In this document: positions 51,875 through 60,853 of the stretch, one piece after another
Layout: every line of letters begins with the position of its first letter
How positions within the stretch are numbered: the first letter of the stretch is position 1
Source of the DNA: Castellaniella daejeonensis
Lineage (GTDB): Bacteria; Pseudomonadota; Gammaproteobacteria; Burkholderiales; Burkholderiaceae_B
Length of the DNA stretch: 64,000 nucleotides
Direction of reading: 5' to 3'
Assembly: GCF_039523555.1 (NCBI RefSeq)
Contig: NZ_BAAAFN010000015.1
Span: forward strand, 620,001-684,000
Notes under the pieces: model-generated
What the model saw: only the letters and a program-made list of their open reading frames with translations
The model's database searches: none
What the model was told of the DNA's origin: nothing
Made by a program: the position numbers and the translations under genes

Positions 51875-54800
51875 TCATTCCGCCAGCCTTTGCAGCAGCC
51901 CGCGCAGTTTCTGCACGCGGCCGGGCACGTCGACGGTGCCGCCGAAGGTGATCTTCAGGCGGTCGGGGCCGTGCAGCCGGACCTGGCGGTCCTGCTGGAC
52001 CAGCTCGATGATGCGGATCGGATCGACATTGGGTTGGGCGGCGAACTGGATCGAGGCCTGGGTTTCGCCGGCGTCGATCTTGATCACGCCCAGCGGCTCG
52101 GCCAGCAGCCGCAGGCGGTGCAGCGACAGCAGGGTCTGGCCGGCCTCGGGCAGCTTGCCGTAGCGGTCGATCAGCTCTTCCTGCAGCAGGGCGAGCGTGT
52201 CTGCATCGGCGGCGTGCGCCAGGCGTTTGTACAGGCCCAGCCGGGCCTGGACATCGGTGCAGTAGTCCGACGGCAGTAGCGCCGGGGCATGCAGGTTGAC
52301 CTCGCACTGGCTGCCGAACGGGGATTCCAGGTCGGGTTCTTCGCCCGATTTCAGGGCGCGCACGGCGGCGGCCAGCATGTCGTTGTACAGGCTGTAGCCG
52401 ATTTCCTGGATGTTGCCGGACTGCGATTCGCCCAGCACTTCGCCGCTGCCGCGGATCTCCAGATCGTGCATGGCGAGGAAGAAGCCGGCGCCCAGTTCTT
52501 CCATGGACTGGATGGCCTCCAGGCGTTTCCTGGCGTTGGAAGTGATGGCGTCCTCGCCCGGGGTCAGCAGGTAGGCGTAGGCCTGGTGGTGGGATCGGCC
52601 CACCCGGCCGCGCAGCTGGTGCAGCTGCGCCAGGCCGAGCTTGTCGGCGCGATGGATGATGATGGTGTTGGCCGACGGCACATCGATGCCGGTCTCGATG
52701 ATGGTGGTGCACAGCAGCACGTTGAAGCGCTGCTGGTAGAAGCCTTTCATGACTTCCTCGAGCTCGCGCTCGGCCATCTGTCCATGGGCGACGGCGATGC
52801 GGGCCTCGGGAACGAGCTCTTCCAGCCGTGCGCGGCGGTTGTGGATGGTCTCGACCTCGTTGTGCAGGAAATAGACCTGCCCGCCGCGCTTGAGTTCGCG
52901 CAGGATGGCCTCGCGGATCGTGCTGCCGTCCTCGCGCCGCACGAAGGTCTTGATCGCCAGGCGCTTCTGCGGGGCGGTGGCGATGACGGAAAAGTCGCGG
53001 ATGCCTTCCAGGGACATGCCCAGGGTGCGGGGGATCGGCGTGGCGGTCAGGGTCAGCACGTCGACTTCGGCGCGCAGGGCCTTCAGGGCTTCCTTCTGGC
53101 GCACGCCGAAGCGGTGCTCTTCGTCGATGATGACCAGGCCCAGCTGCTTGTAGCGTACGTCCTTGGACAGGATCTTGTGCGTGCCGATGACGATGTCCAC
53201 CGAGCCCTCGGCCAGGCCTTCGATGGCCTTGGCCGTTTCCTTGCCGGTACGGAAGCGCGAGAGCTCGGCGATGCGCACCGGCCAGTCGGCGAAGCGGGTG
53301 GCGAAGTTCTGGGCGTGCTGTTCGGCCAGCAGGGTGGTGGGGCACAGCAGCGCCACCTGGCGACCGTTCATCACGGCCAGGAATGCGGCGCGCAGGGCGA
53401 CTTCGGTCTTGCCGAAGCCCACGTCGCCGCAGACCAGGCGGTCCATGGGGCGGCCGGAAGTCATGTCCTGGATCACCGCCGTGATGGCGGCGGCCTGGTC
53501 GGGCGTTTCCTCGAAGCCGAATCCTTCGGCGAAGGCCTGGTAGTCGCGGGTGGGGAACTTGAACCGCAGTCCTTCGCGGGCGGCCCGCTTGGCGTACAGG
53601 GCCAGCAGTTCGGCGGCCGTGTCGCGGGCCTGGCGGGCGGCCTTGCGGCGGGCTTTTTCCCATTGACCCGAGCCCAGGGGATGCAGCGGCGCCTGGTCGG
53701 GATCGGCCCCGCTGTAGCGGGCGATCAGGTGCAGCTGCGAGACCGGCACGTACAGCGTGGCGTCCCGGGCGTATTCCAGGTGCAGGAGTTCGATGGGGCC
53801 TTCGCCCAGGTCCATGCTGACCAGGCCGCGATAGCGGCCGATGCCGTGCTGCACGTGCACCACCGGATCGCCGATGTGCAGTTCGGCCAGGTCGCGCACC
53901 ATGGCGTCGACGTCGCTGCTGCGCTCGTGGCGGCGGCGCGTGCGGGCCGGGCGGCCGGCCTGGGCGGGATACAGGTCGTTTTCCGTGAGCACCGCCAGCC
54001 CGGCGGGCGGCGCCAGGAAGCCCCCGGAGAGCGGGGCGACGACCAGGGAAAAATGGCCTTGGTGCTGCGGTTCGCCCTGCAGCCAGTCCTGCCAGGTGTC
54101 GAAGATGGCGTCGGGCTTCAGGCGGTAGTCGGCCAGCAGTTCGGCGATGGTCTCCCGGCGGCCCGCGGAATCCACGCACAGCGCCGTGCGCAATGCAGAG
54201 GTATCCAGGTGGCGGCGCAGGTCGGCCAGCGGATCGTCGGCGCGGCGGTTGACGGCGGCGGCCGGGCAGGAGGCGAAGTCCGGATGGATGCCCTCGTCGG
54301 TCAGGGCCAGGCGGGCCAGGTCGCGCAGGCGGGCGTGGAAAGCCTCGTCGTCCAGGAACAGGGCGTCGGGCGGCAGCACCGGGCGTTCGGGATCGGATTT
54401 CAGGAATTGCCAGCGGTTGTGCGCGTCCTGGGAGAACCGCGCGATGGCCGCCGCGGCGTCGCCCAGCGTGATCGCCATGGTGTCGGGCGGCAGGTAGTCG
54501 AACAGCGTGGCCGTCTGCTCGAAGAACAGCGGCAGGTAGTATTCGATGCCGGCGAACGCGATGCCGTTGCCGATGTCCTTGTAGGGCAGGGCGCGCGAGG
54601 GATCGCCTTCGAAGACTTCGCGAAAGCGCGCCCGGAAGCGGTTGCGCGCGGCCTCGTCCATGGGGAATTCGCGGCCGGGCAGCAGCTCGATCTCGCGCAC
54701 CGGATACAGGCTGCGCTGGGTGTCGCCGTCGAAGCTGCGGATGGACTCGATTTCCCGGTCGAACAGGTCGATGCGGTAGGGCAGGGCCGAGCCCATGGGA

Positions 54801-55345
54801 AACAGGTCGATCAGGCCGCCGCGGATGCAGAATTCACCGGGCGCACCGACCTGGGTGACGTGGCTGTAGTTGGCCAGGGTCAGCTGGGTGCGCAGGCGGT
54901 CCTCGTCCAGGGTGTCGCCCTGGCGGAAGTGGAAGGTGTAGGCCGCCAGGAAGGCGGGCGGCGCCAGCCGGACCAGGGCGGTGGTGACGGGCACCACCAG
55001 GATGTCCACGGCGTCCTGGCTCAGGGCGTGCAGTGTGCGCAGGCGTTCGGAGATCAGGTCCTGGTGCGGGGAAAAGCCATCGTAGGGCAGGGTTTCCCAA
55101 TCGGGCAGGAAACGCACGCGCAGGTCGGAATCGAACAGGGCGATTTCGTCGGCCAGGCGCCGGGCGGCCAGCGGATCGGCGCAGAAGGTGGCCAGGGTGT
55201 GCCGGGCCTCGCGGGCCAGGGTGGCCAGCAGCAATGCGTCGCCGGAACCCGGCGGGCGGGGCAGGGCATAGCGCTGGCCGGGCCTCAGGGCGGCCAGGGT
55301 CGGGCCGATCGAAGGCAGTGACAGGGGGGTGATCGATGAATCCAT
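51875..55345 (-). CDS. mfd: Transcription-repair coupling factor
   Basis: 1156 residues (E. coli 1148) from ATG 55345. Removes RNA polymerase stalled at lesions and recruits UvrA. The N-terminal UvrB-like modules (FLPDWETLPYDGFSPHQDLISERL) come first, then the RNA polymerase interaction domain (GDPVVHVQHGIGRYRGL, LEYARDATLYVPVSQLHLIARY). The translocase follows with Walker A CGDVGFGKTEVALRAAF, DEEHRFGVRQKE, TLTATPIPRTLGMSL and QLRGRVGRSHHQAYAYLL. The open frame continues 224 codons upstream into the RpiR gene region but is antisense-like there. Confidence 0.97.
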   Translation of the reverse strand: MDSSITPLSLPSIGPTLAALRPGQRYALPRPPGSGDALLLATLAREARHTLATFCADPLAARRLADEIALFDSDLRVRFLPDWETLPYDGFSPHQDLISERLRTLHALSQDAVDILVVPVTTALVRLAPPAFLAAYTFHFRQGDTLDEDRLRTQLTLANYSHVTQVGAPGEFCIRGGLIDLFPMGSALPYRIDLFDREIESIRSFDGDTQRSLYPVREIELLPGREFPMDEAARNRFRARFREVFEGDPSRALPYKDIGNGIAFAGIEYYLPLFFEQTATLFDYLPPDTMAITLGDAAAAIARFSQDAHNRWQFLKSDPERPVLPPDALFLDDEAFHARLRDLARLALTDEGIHPDFASCPAAAVNRRADDPLADLRRHLDTSALRTALCVDSAGRRETIAELLADYRLKPDAIFDTWQDWLQGEPQHQGHFSLVVAPLSGGFLAPPAGLAVLTENDLYPAQAGRPARTRRRHERSSDVDAMVRDLAELHIGDPVVHVQHGIGRYRGLVSMDLGEGPIELLHLEYARDATLYVPVSQLHLIARYSGADPDQAPLHPLGSGQWEKARRKAARQARDTAAELLALYAKRAAREGLRFKFPTRDYQAFAEGFGFEETPDQAAAITAVIQDMTSGRPMDRLVCGDVGFGKTEVALRAAFLAVMNGRQVALLCPTTLLAEQHAQNFATRFADWPVRIAELSRFRTGKETAKAIEGLAEGSVDIVIGTHKILSKDVRYKQLGLVIIDEEHRFGVRQKEALKALRAEVDVLTLTATPIPRTLGMSLEGIRDFSVIATAPQKRLAIKTFVRREDGSTIREAILRELKRGGQVYFLHNEVETIHNRRARLEELVPEARIAVAHGQMAERELEEVMKGFYQQRFNVLLCTTIIETGIDVPSANTIIIHRADKLGLAQLHQLRGRVGRSHHQAYAYLLTPGEDAITSNARKRLEAIQSMEELGAGFFLAMHDLEIRGSGEVLGESQSGNIQEIGYSLYNDMLAAAVRALKSGEEPDLESPFGSQCEVNLHAPALLPSDYCTDVQARLGLYKRLAHAADADTLALLQEELIDRYGKLPEAGQTLLSLHRLRLLAEPLGVIKIDAGETQASIQFAAQPNVDPIRIIELVQQDRQVRLHGPDRLKITFGGTVDVPGRVQKLRGLLQRLAE

Positions 55346-55359
55346 GCGGTGTTCGGGAG

Positions 55360-56208
55360 TTACGGCCGGCGCTTGCCGATCAGGCTTTTCTTGGTTTTCT
55401 CGAGTACCCGGCTGGCCTGGTCGCCGCGCCGCAGGGCCACGCCCAGGGCCAGCACGTCGATGATCGCCAGGTGCGCCAGCCGCGAGATCATGGGGCTGTA
55501 GAGCGCGGTGTCTTCCTGGGTGTCGGCGCGCAGGTGCAGCGTGGCCGCCTCGGCCAGGGGCGTGCCGGAGGCGGTGATGGCGATGATGGGGCAGCCGTTG
55601 GCCCGCGCCAGTCCGACCGCTTCGAGCAGCTCGCGCGAACGGCCGGAATGCGAGATGGCGGTCAGCACGTCGTCGGGGCCCAGCAGCGAAGCGGCCATGG
55701 CCTGGACGTGGCTGTCGGAATAGGCTGCGACCGGCAGGTCGAAGCGGAAGAACTTGTGCTGCGCATCGGCGGCGACGATGCCGGAGTTGCCCACGCCGTA
55801 GAACTCGATGCGGCGAGCCCGGGCCAGCAGGCCGATGGCCGATTCGACCGCTGCGGGATCGAGCCCGTCGCGCACGCGCAGCAGCGCCGAGACGGCGTTG
55901 TCGAAGACTTTGCCGGCAAGGCCGGCCACGCTTTCGTCGGGTTTCAGCGAGGAATGCACGTAGGGCACCCCGCCGGCCATCAGGCTGGCGGCCAGCCGGA
56001 CCTTGAAGTCGGGCCATCCCGCCAGGCCCAGCGCGCGGCAGAAGCGGATGACCGTGGGCTCGCTGACTTCGGCTGCCCGGGCGATTTCGCCGATGGTCAT
56101 GCGCGCGACATCGCCGGGATGGGCGATGGCCAGGCGCGCGACGCGAGCGGCGGCACGGCTCAGGCTGGGCAGGCGGGCGCGCAGCTCGGGCAGGATGGAT
56201 GTATTCAT
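55360..56208 (-). CDS. hexR: RpiR-family regulator, HexR-like
   Basis: 282 residues. The N-terminal HTH_6 domain (MTIGEIARAAEVSEPTVIRFCRALGLAGWPDFK, in pieces) is followed by a SIS sugar-phosphate-binding domain (YGVGNSGIVAADAQHKFFR, AISHSGRSRELLEA, IAITASGTPLAEAA). HexR is the regulator of this family that controls Entner-Doudoroff genes and releases DNA on binding 2-keto-3-deoxy-6-phosphogluconate. Identification as HexR rests on its divergent position next to edd and on two HexR-like boxes in between. Confidence 0.82.
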   Translation of the reverse strand: MNTSILPELRARLPSLSRAAARVARLAIAHPGDVARMTIGEIARAAEVSEPTVIRFCRALGLAGWPDFKVRLAASLMAGGVPYVHSSLKPDESVAGLAGKVFDNAVSALLRVRDGLDPAAVESAIGLLARARRIEFYGVGNSGIVAADAQHKFFRFDLPVAAYSDSHVQAMAASLLGPDDVLTAISHSGRSRELLEAVGLARANGCPIIAITASGTPLAEAATLHLRADTQEDTALYSPMISRLAHLAIIDVLALGVALRRGDQASRVLEKTKKSLIGKRRP

Positions 56209-56274
56209 GAGTGCATCAGTATAAAGGCGGGCGCCGGCGTCGTGCGTGGCGGCCCGTGAGTGCCGGAACCGATA

Positions 56275-56289
56275 AGTAGTGGAATTACA
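56275..56289. promoter_or_regulatory. HexR-like box 1
   Basis: AGTAGTGGAATTACA. Fits the known HexR pattern TGTARTNNNAYTACA at all but the first base. It lies 66 bp upstream of the hexR start. With box 2 it forms a larger inverted repeat (14-bp arms, 13 matching). Confidence 0.65.
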
Positions 56290-56324
56290 TAATAACCATC
56301 AACAAGATTATTATTGCCTAAAAA

Positions 56325-56339
56325 TGTAGTTCCACTAAA
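56325..56339. promoter_or_regulatory. HexR-like box 2
   Basis: TGTAGTTCCACTAAA. Matches TGTARTNNNAYTACA except near the last bases. It lies 54 bp upstream of the edd GTG start, in an AT-rich stretch. The arm ATGTAGTTCCACTA (56324-56337) mirrors TAGTGGAATTACAT (56277-56290). Confidence 0.65.
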
Positions 56340-56393
56340 AAATAGGCCTATACTGTACGCGTGATCCGCCCATTTCCTCTGCCGGAGACAGCC

Positions 56394-58226
56394 GTGACCC
56401 TTCATCCCGTTGTCCAGTCCGTGACTGCGCGCATCCTGGCCCGCAGTGCCGCCACCCGCGAACGCTACCTGGCGCGCAGCCGTGCCGCCTATGGCAGAAA
56501 GACACAGCGCGCCGGGCTGGCATGCGCCAACCTGGCCCACGCCCTGGCGGCCGAGCCCGCGCAGGCCAAGGCGAGGCTGGCACAATCCGAACGGCCCAAC
56601 CTGGCCATCGTGTCCGCCTACAACGACATGCTCTCGGCGCACCAGCCGCTGGGGCGGTATCCGGTCTGGATCAAGCAGGCCGCGTTTGCCGCCGGCGGCA
56701 GCGCACAGTTCGCCGGCGGGGTTCCCGCGATGTGCGACGGCATCACACAGGGCCAGGCGGGCATGGAGCTGAGCCTGTTTTCCCGCGACGTGATCGCCAT
56801 GTCCACGGCGATCGCGCTCAGCCATCAGATGTTCGATGCGGCGGTCTGCCTCGGGGTATGCGACAAGATCGTCCCCGGCATGCTGATCGGCGCGCTTTCC
56901 TTCGGCCACCTGCCGGTGGTCTTCGTGCCGGCCGGACCGATGCCGTCGGGCATCTCGAACGAGGAAAAATCCCGGGTGCGGCAGCTGCACGCGCAGGGCG
57001 AAGTGGGCCGCGATGCCTTGCTGGCTTCGGAAATGGGGGCCTACCACGCGCCCGGCACCTGTACTTTCTACGGCACGGCCAATTCCAACCAGATGCTGAT
57101 GGAAATCATGGGCCTGCATTTGCCCGGGGCCTCGTTCGTGCCGCCTGGCACGGCGCTGCGCGAGGCCCTGACGCGCGAAGCCGCGCGCCATGCGCTGGGA
57201 CTGGCCGCGGGCGGCGGGCGCTTCACGCCGGTGGCCGAAATCGTCGACGAGCGCGCCCTGGTCAATGGCATGGTCGGCCTGCTGGCCACCGGCGGGTCCA
57301 CGAACCACACCATGCACCTGGTGGCCGTTGCCCGCGCCGCCGGCATCGCCATCGACTGGGACGACTTTTCCGACCTGTCGTCCGTGGTGCCGCTGCTGGC
57401 GCGCGTCTATCCGAACGGCGGCGCCGATGTGAACCAGTTCCAGACGGCGGGCGGCATGGCTTTCCTGATCCGCAGCCTGCGCGAAGCCGGATTGCTGCAC
57501 GAGGAAGTGAACACCATCATGGGCCGCGGGCTGGAAGCCTATACGCGTCAGCCGGTGCTGCGTGACGGCGCCTTGTCCTGGGAAGACGGCCCGCGCGTTT
57601 CGGCGGACGCGTCGGTGCTGCGCGCGGCGGATGCGCCCTTCAGTCCGGACGGCGGGCTCAAGCTGTTGCGCGGCAACCTGGGGCGCGCGGTGATCAAGGT
57701 GTCGGCCGTCGCGCCGGAGCATCGCGTGGTCGAGGCCCCCGCCAGGATCTTCGAGACACAGGCGGCGCTGCTCGAGGCTTTCGGCTGCGGCGAACTGGAT
57801 CGGGACATGGTGGCGGTGCTGCGCTTCCAGGGGCCGCGTGCCAACGGCATGCCCGAACTGCATCAGCTGACGCCCGCATTGTCCGTGCTCCAGTCCAGGG
57901 GGTACCGGGTGGCGCTGGTCACCGACGGCAGGATGTCGGGCGCTTCGGGCAAGGTGCCTGCCGCGATCCACGTCACCCCCGAGGCCTGCGCGGGCGGACC
58001 GCTGGCGCGCCTGCGCGACGGGGATGTCGTGCGGCTGGACGCGGTCGCTGGAACGCTGGCGGTGCGGGGAGACGAGGACTGGCTGGCCCGCGAGCCGGCC
58101 GGCTTCGATCCCGGGGCATCCGCGCAGGGGATCGGCCGGGATCTTTTCGGCGTGGCGCGCGCCCATGCGGACGGGGCCGAGCAGGGCGCTTCTTTCTTCC
58201 AGTGGCCGCAATGGGAACAGCGCTGA
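56394..58226 (+). CDS. edd: 6-phosphogluconate dehydratase, GTG start
   Basis: 610 residues. Dehydrates 6-phosphogluconate to 2-keto-3-deoxy-6-phosphogluconate, the first enzyme of the Entner-Doudoroff pathway. IlvD/Edd family [4Fe-4S] protein: NLAIVSAYNDMLSAHQPLG, GGVPAMCDGITQGQAGMELSLFSRD, YHAPGTCTFYGTANSNQMLME (cluster Cys) and VTDGRMSGASGKVPAAIHV. I place the start at GTG 56394 because GGAGA lies 7 bases upstream and the family N-terminus fits; an earlier GTG at 56361 is possible. No eda gene is adjacent. Confidence 0.93.
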   Translation: MTLHPVVQSVTARILARSAATRERYLARSRAAYGRKTQRAGLACANLAHALAAEPAQAKARLAQSERPNLAIVSAYNDMLSAHQPLGRYPVWIKQAAFAAGGSAQFAGGVPAMCDGITQGQAGMELSLFSRDVIAMSTAIALSHQMFDAAVCLGVCDKIVPGMLIGALSFGHLPVVFVPAGPMPSGISNEEKSRVRQLHAQGEVGRDALLASEMGAYHAPGTCTFYGTANSNQMLMEIMGLHLPGASFVPPGTALREALTREAARHALGLAAGGGRFTPVAEIVDERALVNGMVGLLATGGSTNHTMHLVAVARAAGIAIDWDDFSDLSSVVPLLARVYPNGGADVNQFQTAGGMAFLIRSLREAGLLHEEVNTIMGRGLEAYTRQPVLRDGALSWEDGPRVSADASVLRAADAPFSPDGGLKLLRGNLGRAVIKVSAVAPEHRVVEAPARIFETQAALLEAFGCGELDRDMVAVLRFQGPRANGMPELHQLTPALSVLQSRGYRVALVTDGRMSGASGKVPAAIHVTPEACAGGPLARLRDGDVVRLDAVAGTLAVRGDEDWLAREPAGFDPGASAQGIGRDLFGVARAHADGAEQGASFFQWPQWEQR

Positions 58227-58302
58227 GCCGCTGTCCGTCCGCTGGATACAATGAGGCATCCCGTTCGCGCGCGCCGCGCGAATCTTCCGACTCTTTCCAT
58301 CC

Positions 58303-59334
58303 ATGAGCAATCATCCGCCGCGCAGCACGATCGCCGACGTGGCCCGCCACGCCGGGGTTTCCAAGGCCACTGTGTCACGGTTCCTCAATCACCGCGAGAC
58401 CCTGCTGTCGCCGGAAATCGCCCGGCGGGTCGAGGCCGCGATCGAGGCCCTGTCCTATACGCCCAGCCCGATGGCCCGGGCGCTCAAGCGCGGCCGTTCG
58501 CGGCTCATCGGCCTGGTGGTGGCCGACATCACGAATCCCTATTCCGTGGCCGTGCTCAGCGGAGCCGAGCAGGCCTGCCGCCAGGCGGGCTACCTGATGA
58601 TGCTGTTCAACCTGGGCAACGAGCGCGAGCGCGAAAGCGTGGGGCTGCAGGTGTTGTCCACCTACCAGGTCGAAGGCTTCATCCTGAACACCATGGGACT
58701 GGAACAGGGGTCGGTGCTGACGCCGGCACTGCGCGGCCGGCCCGTGGTGCTGGTCGATCGCCTGCACCAGGGCCTGGAAGTCGATTTCGTGTCGCTGGAC
58801 AACGTCCTGGTCGTCGATGCCTGCCTCGATCACCTGATGGCGGCGGGCTATCGGGATTTCCTGTTCGTCAGCGAACTGCTGGGCGCGGTCAGCTCCCGCA
58901 TCGAGCGTATCCGCGCCTACGAAGAACGGCTTGCGGCCCTGGGGCCGCAAGTGGCGGGCCGCTGGATCGAGACGAGCCTGGATGATGCCGACGGCCTGGC
59001 GCGCGCCCTGCAGGATCTGCGCGCCGGGGCGCGCCGGCCCCCGGCGGTGATCGCGGGCAACGGGGTCGTCACCATGCGCATCGTGGCTGCGGTGGCGGCG
59101 CTGGGCTGGCGCCTGGGGCCGGACATCGGTCTGATCGGCATCGACGATACGCCCTGGGCGCCATATGTCGGGCCGGGCATCAGCGCGGTGGCGCAACCCA
59201 CCGATGCCCTGGGCAGCCTGGCGGCCCGGTGCCTGATCGAGCGCATCGGCGGGCTGTCCGTGCCGCCGCGCAAGATCCGCCTGCCCGGGACGCTGATTCC
59301 CCGGGGGTCGACGCGCATGCTGCCGGGCCACTGA
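58303..59334 (+). CDS. ptxS: LacI-family regulator, PtxS-like
   Basis: 343 residues. The N-terminal HTH is TIADVARHAGVSKATVSRFLN, with hinge SPMARALKRGRSRLIGLVV. A periplasmic-binding-protein-like effector domain follows (LIGIDDTPWAPYVGPGISAVAQP). PtxS is the 2-ketogluconate-responsive repressor of this family and binds TGAAACCGGTTTCA. An exact copy of that palindrome lies 71 bp after the stop, in front of the transporter and kgu-like genes. The name depends on this context. A TACAAT at 58246 may be its -10. Confidence 0.8.
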   Translation: MSNHPPRSTIADVARHAGVSKATVSRFLNHRETLLSPEIARRVEAAIEALSYTPSPMARALKRGRSRLIGLVVADITNPYSVAVLSGAEQACRQAGYLMMLFNLGNERERESVGLQVLSTYQVEGFILNTMGLEQGSVLTPALRGRPVVLVDRLHQGLEVDFVSLDNVLVVDACLDHLMAAGYRDFLFVSELLGAVSSRIERIRAYEERLAALGPQVAGRWIETSLDDADGLARALQDLRAGARRPPAVIAGNGVVTMRIVAAVAALGWRLGPDIGLIGIDDTPWAPYVGPGISAVAQPTDALGSLAARCLIERIGGLSVPPRKIRLPGTLIPRGSTRMLPGH

Positions 59335-59374
59335 CGGTCCCCGGCGGGCCGCCGGTCACCTGCAGGGTTAGCAC

Positions 59375-59389
59375 CGATTTTCAAAATCG
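59375..59389. other. Short perfect inverted repeat upstream of the ABC operon
   Basis: CGATTTT - C - AAAATCG, 7-bp arms with a 1-nt centre, 15 bp upstream of the PtxS-type operator. No T-run, so probably a protein-binding site or chance symmetry rather than a terminator. Confidence 0.4.
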
Positions 59390-59400
59390 ATGGGCTTCAG

Positions 59401-59420
59401 TACAATGAAACCGGTTTCAT
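59401..59420 (+). promoter_or_regulatory. Promoter -10 and PtxS-type operator of the kgu-like operon
   Basis: The perfect 16-bp palindrome ATGAAACCGGTTTCAT (59405-59420) contains the PtxS consensus TGAAACCGGTTTCA. It overlaps a -10-like TACAAT (59401-59406), which suits repression by blocking the polymerase. It ends 25 bp before the first permease start. Confidence 0.85.
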
Positions 59421-59445
59421 CGATGCGGACTTCTCTGCGGCCCCC

Positions 59446-60120
59446 ATGAATTACACCTTTCAGTTCGGTCCGGTATTCCAGGCGTGGCCGCTGCTGCTGC
59501 ATGGTACCTGGATGACGATCCAGCTGTCCGGCCTGGCGATGCTGTTCGGCCTGATGGTGGCCGTGCTGTGCGCCTGGGGCAAGACGTCCGGGCCGGCTCC
59601 GGTACGGGCGCTGATCCAGGTCTACATCGAACTCATCCGCAATACCCCGTTCCTGGTCCAGCTGTTCTTTTTCTTCTTTGCCTTGCCGGCGGTCGGCGTG
59701 CGCTGGTCGCCCTACACGGCGGCACTGGTCGCCATGACGGTCAACCTGGGCGCCTATGCCACGGAAATCGTGCGCGCCGGGATCGAGGCCATCCCCCGGG
59801 GCCAGATCGAGGCTGGCCTGGCCCTGAACCTGACGCGGGTGGAGATCTTCCGCTTCGTGGTGCTGAAGCCCGCGCTGCGCGCCATCTATCCGGCGCTCAC
59901 CAGCCAGTTCATCCTGCTGATGCTGGCTTCCAGCGTGGTATCGGTGATCTCGGCCGACGATCTGACCTCGGTGGCCGCCACCCTGCAATCCGAGACCTTC
60001 CGCAGCTTCGAGATCTACATCGTCATCACGCTGATCTACCTGGCGCTGACGCTGTGCTTTTCCTACGTTTTCCGCCGGATCCACGACCGGTATCTCAGCT
60101 ATCCGGACGGCCGCTCATGA
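59446..60120 (+). CDS. ABC transporter permease, polar amino acid (HisM/GlnP) type, 1
   Basis: 224 residues, five or so membrane helices. Family signature: LIQVYIELIRNTPFLVQLFF and the EAA loop region EIVRAGIEAIPRGQIEAGLALNLT. The C-terminal FSYVFRRIHDRYLSY is like GltJ/GltK-type permeases. Inner-membrane half of the importer. Overlaps the next permease by 4 bp (ATGA). Context points to a sugar acid rather than an amino acid as substrate. Confidence 0.9.
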   Translation: MNYTFQFGPVFQAWPLLLHGTWMTIQLSGLAMLFGLMVAVLCAWGKTSGPAPVRALIQVYIELIRNTPFLVQLFFFFFALPAVGVRWSPYTAALVAMTVNLGAYATEIVRAGIEAIPRGQIEAGLALNLTRVEIFRFVVLKPALRAIYPALTSQFILLMLASSVVSVISADDLTSVAATLQSETFRSFEIYIVITLIYLALTLCFSYVFRRIHDRYLSYPDGRS

Positions 60121-60773
60121 GAACTTTCGGATCTTCCGATTTCTGGTACATCCTGCAGGCCGTCCAATGGACCGTGCTGCTGTCCATCATCGCCTTCATC
60201 GGCGGCGGGGTGGTGGGGCTGGCCGTGGCGCTGGCGCGCACGGGCTCCAGCCGCGCCGCCCGGGTGCTGGCCACGGGATTCATCAAGATATTCCAGGGTA
60301 CGCCGCTGCTGCTGCAGCTGTTCCTGGTGTTCTTCGGCGCGCCGGTGATCGGCTTCGAAGTCGACCCCTGGACCGCGGCCGCCGTGGCGCTCACACTGAA
60401 CGCGGGCTCCTTCCTGGGCGAGATCTGGCGCGGCTGTATCGAAGCAGTGCCGCGCGGCCAATGGGAAGCCGCCGCCGCGCTGGGGCTGAAATACCGCGAC
60501 CGCCTGCGCGACGTGATCCTGCCGCAGGCGCTGAAGATCGCCGTGCCGCCCACGGTCGGCTACCTGGTGCAGGTCATCAAGGGCACGTCGCTGGCGGCCA
60601 TCATCGGTTTCACCGAGCTGACCCGCGCGGGCCAGATCGTGAACAACGCCACGTTCGAGCCCATGGTGGTGTTTTCCATCGTGGCGGCCTTGTATTTCCT
60701 GCTGTGCTGGCCGCTGTCGCTGCTGGCGGGCAGGATGGAACGGCGTCTGGCGATTGCCCAGGCGCGCGGATAG
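60117..60773 (+). CDS. ABC transporter permease, polar amino acid type, 2
   Basis: 218 residues. Second permease: GFIKIFQGTPLLLQLFLVFFG and the EAA loop GEIWRGCIEAVPRGQWEAAAALGL, then GYLVQVIKGTSLAAIIGFTELTRAGQ. The two permeases would form a heterodimer with the ATPase at 61684. Confidence 0.9.
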   Translation: MRTFGSSDFWYILQAVQWTVLLSIIAFIGGGVVGLAVALARTGSSRAARVLATGFIKIFQGTPLLLQLFLVFFGAPVIGFEVDPWTAAAVALTLNAGSFLGEIWRGCIEAVPRGQWEAAAALGLKYRDRLRDVILPQALKIAVPPTVGYLVQVIKGTSLAAIIGFTELTRAGQIVNNATFEPMVVFSIVAALYFLLCWPLSLLAGRMERRLAIAQARG

Positions 60774-60853
60774 GCGGACAAGGTTCCGGGGTGCGTCCGG
60801 CCCCATTTCAGCGTCAACAGGCCCCCGGGCCGACAACTTCACGGAGACGTACT

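Noticed and set aside
55346..56017. N-terminal extension of the Mfd frame by 224 codons
   Set aside because: It overlaps the HexR-like gene on the same strand in another frame, is Arg/Ala-rich without Mfd similarity, and ATG 55345 gives the family length.
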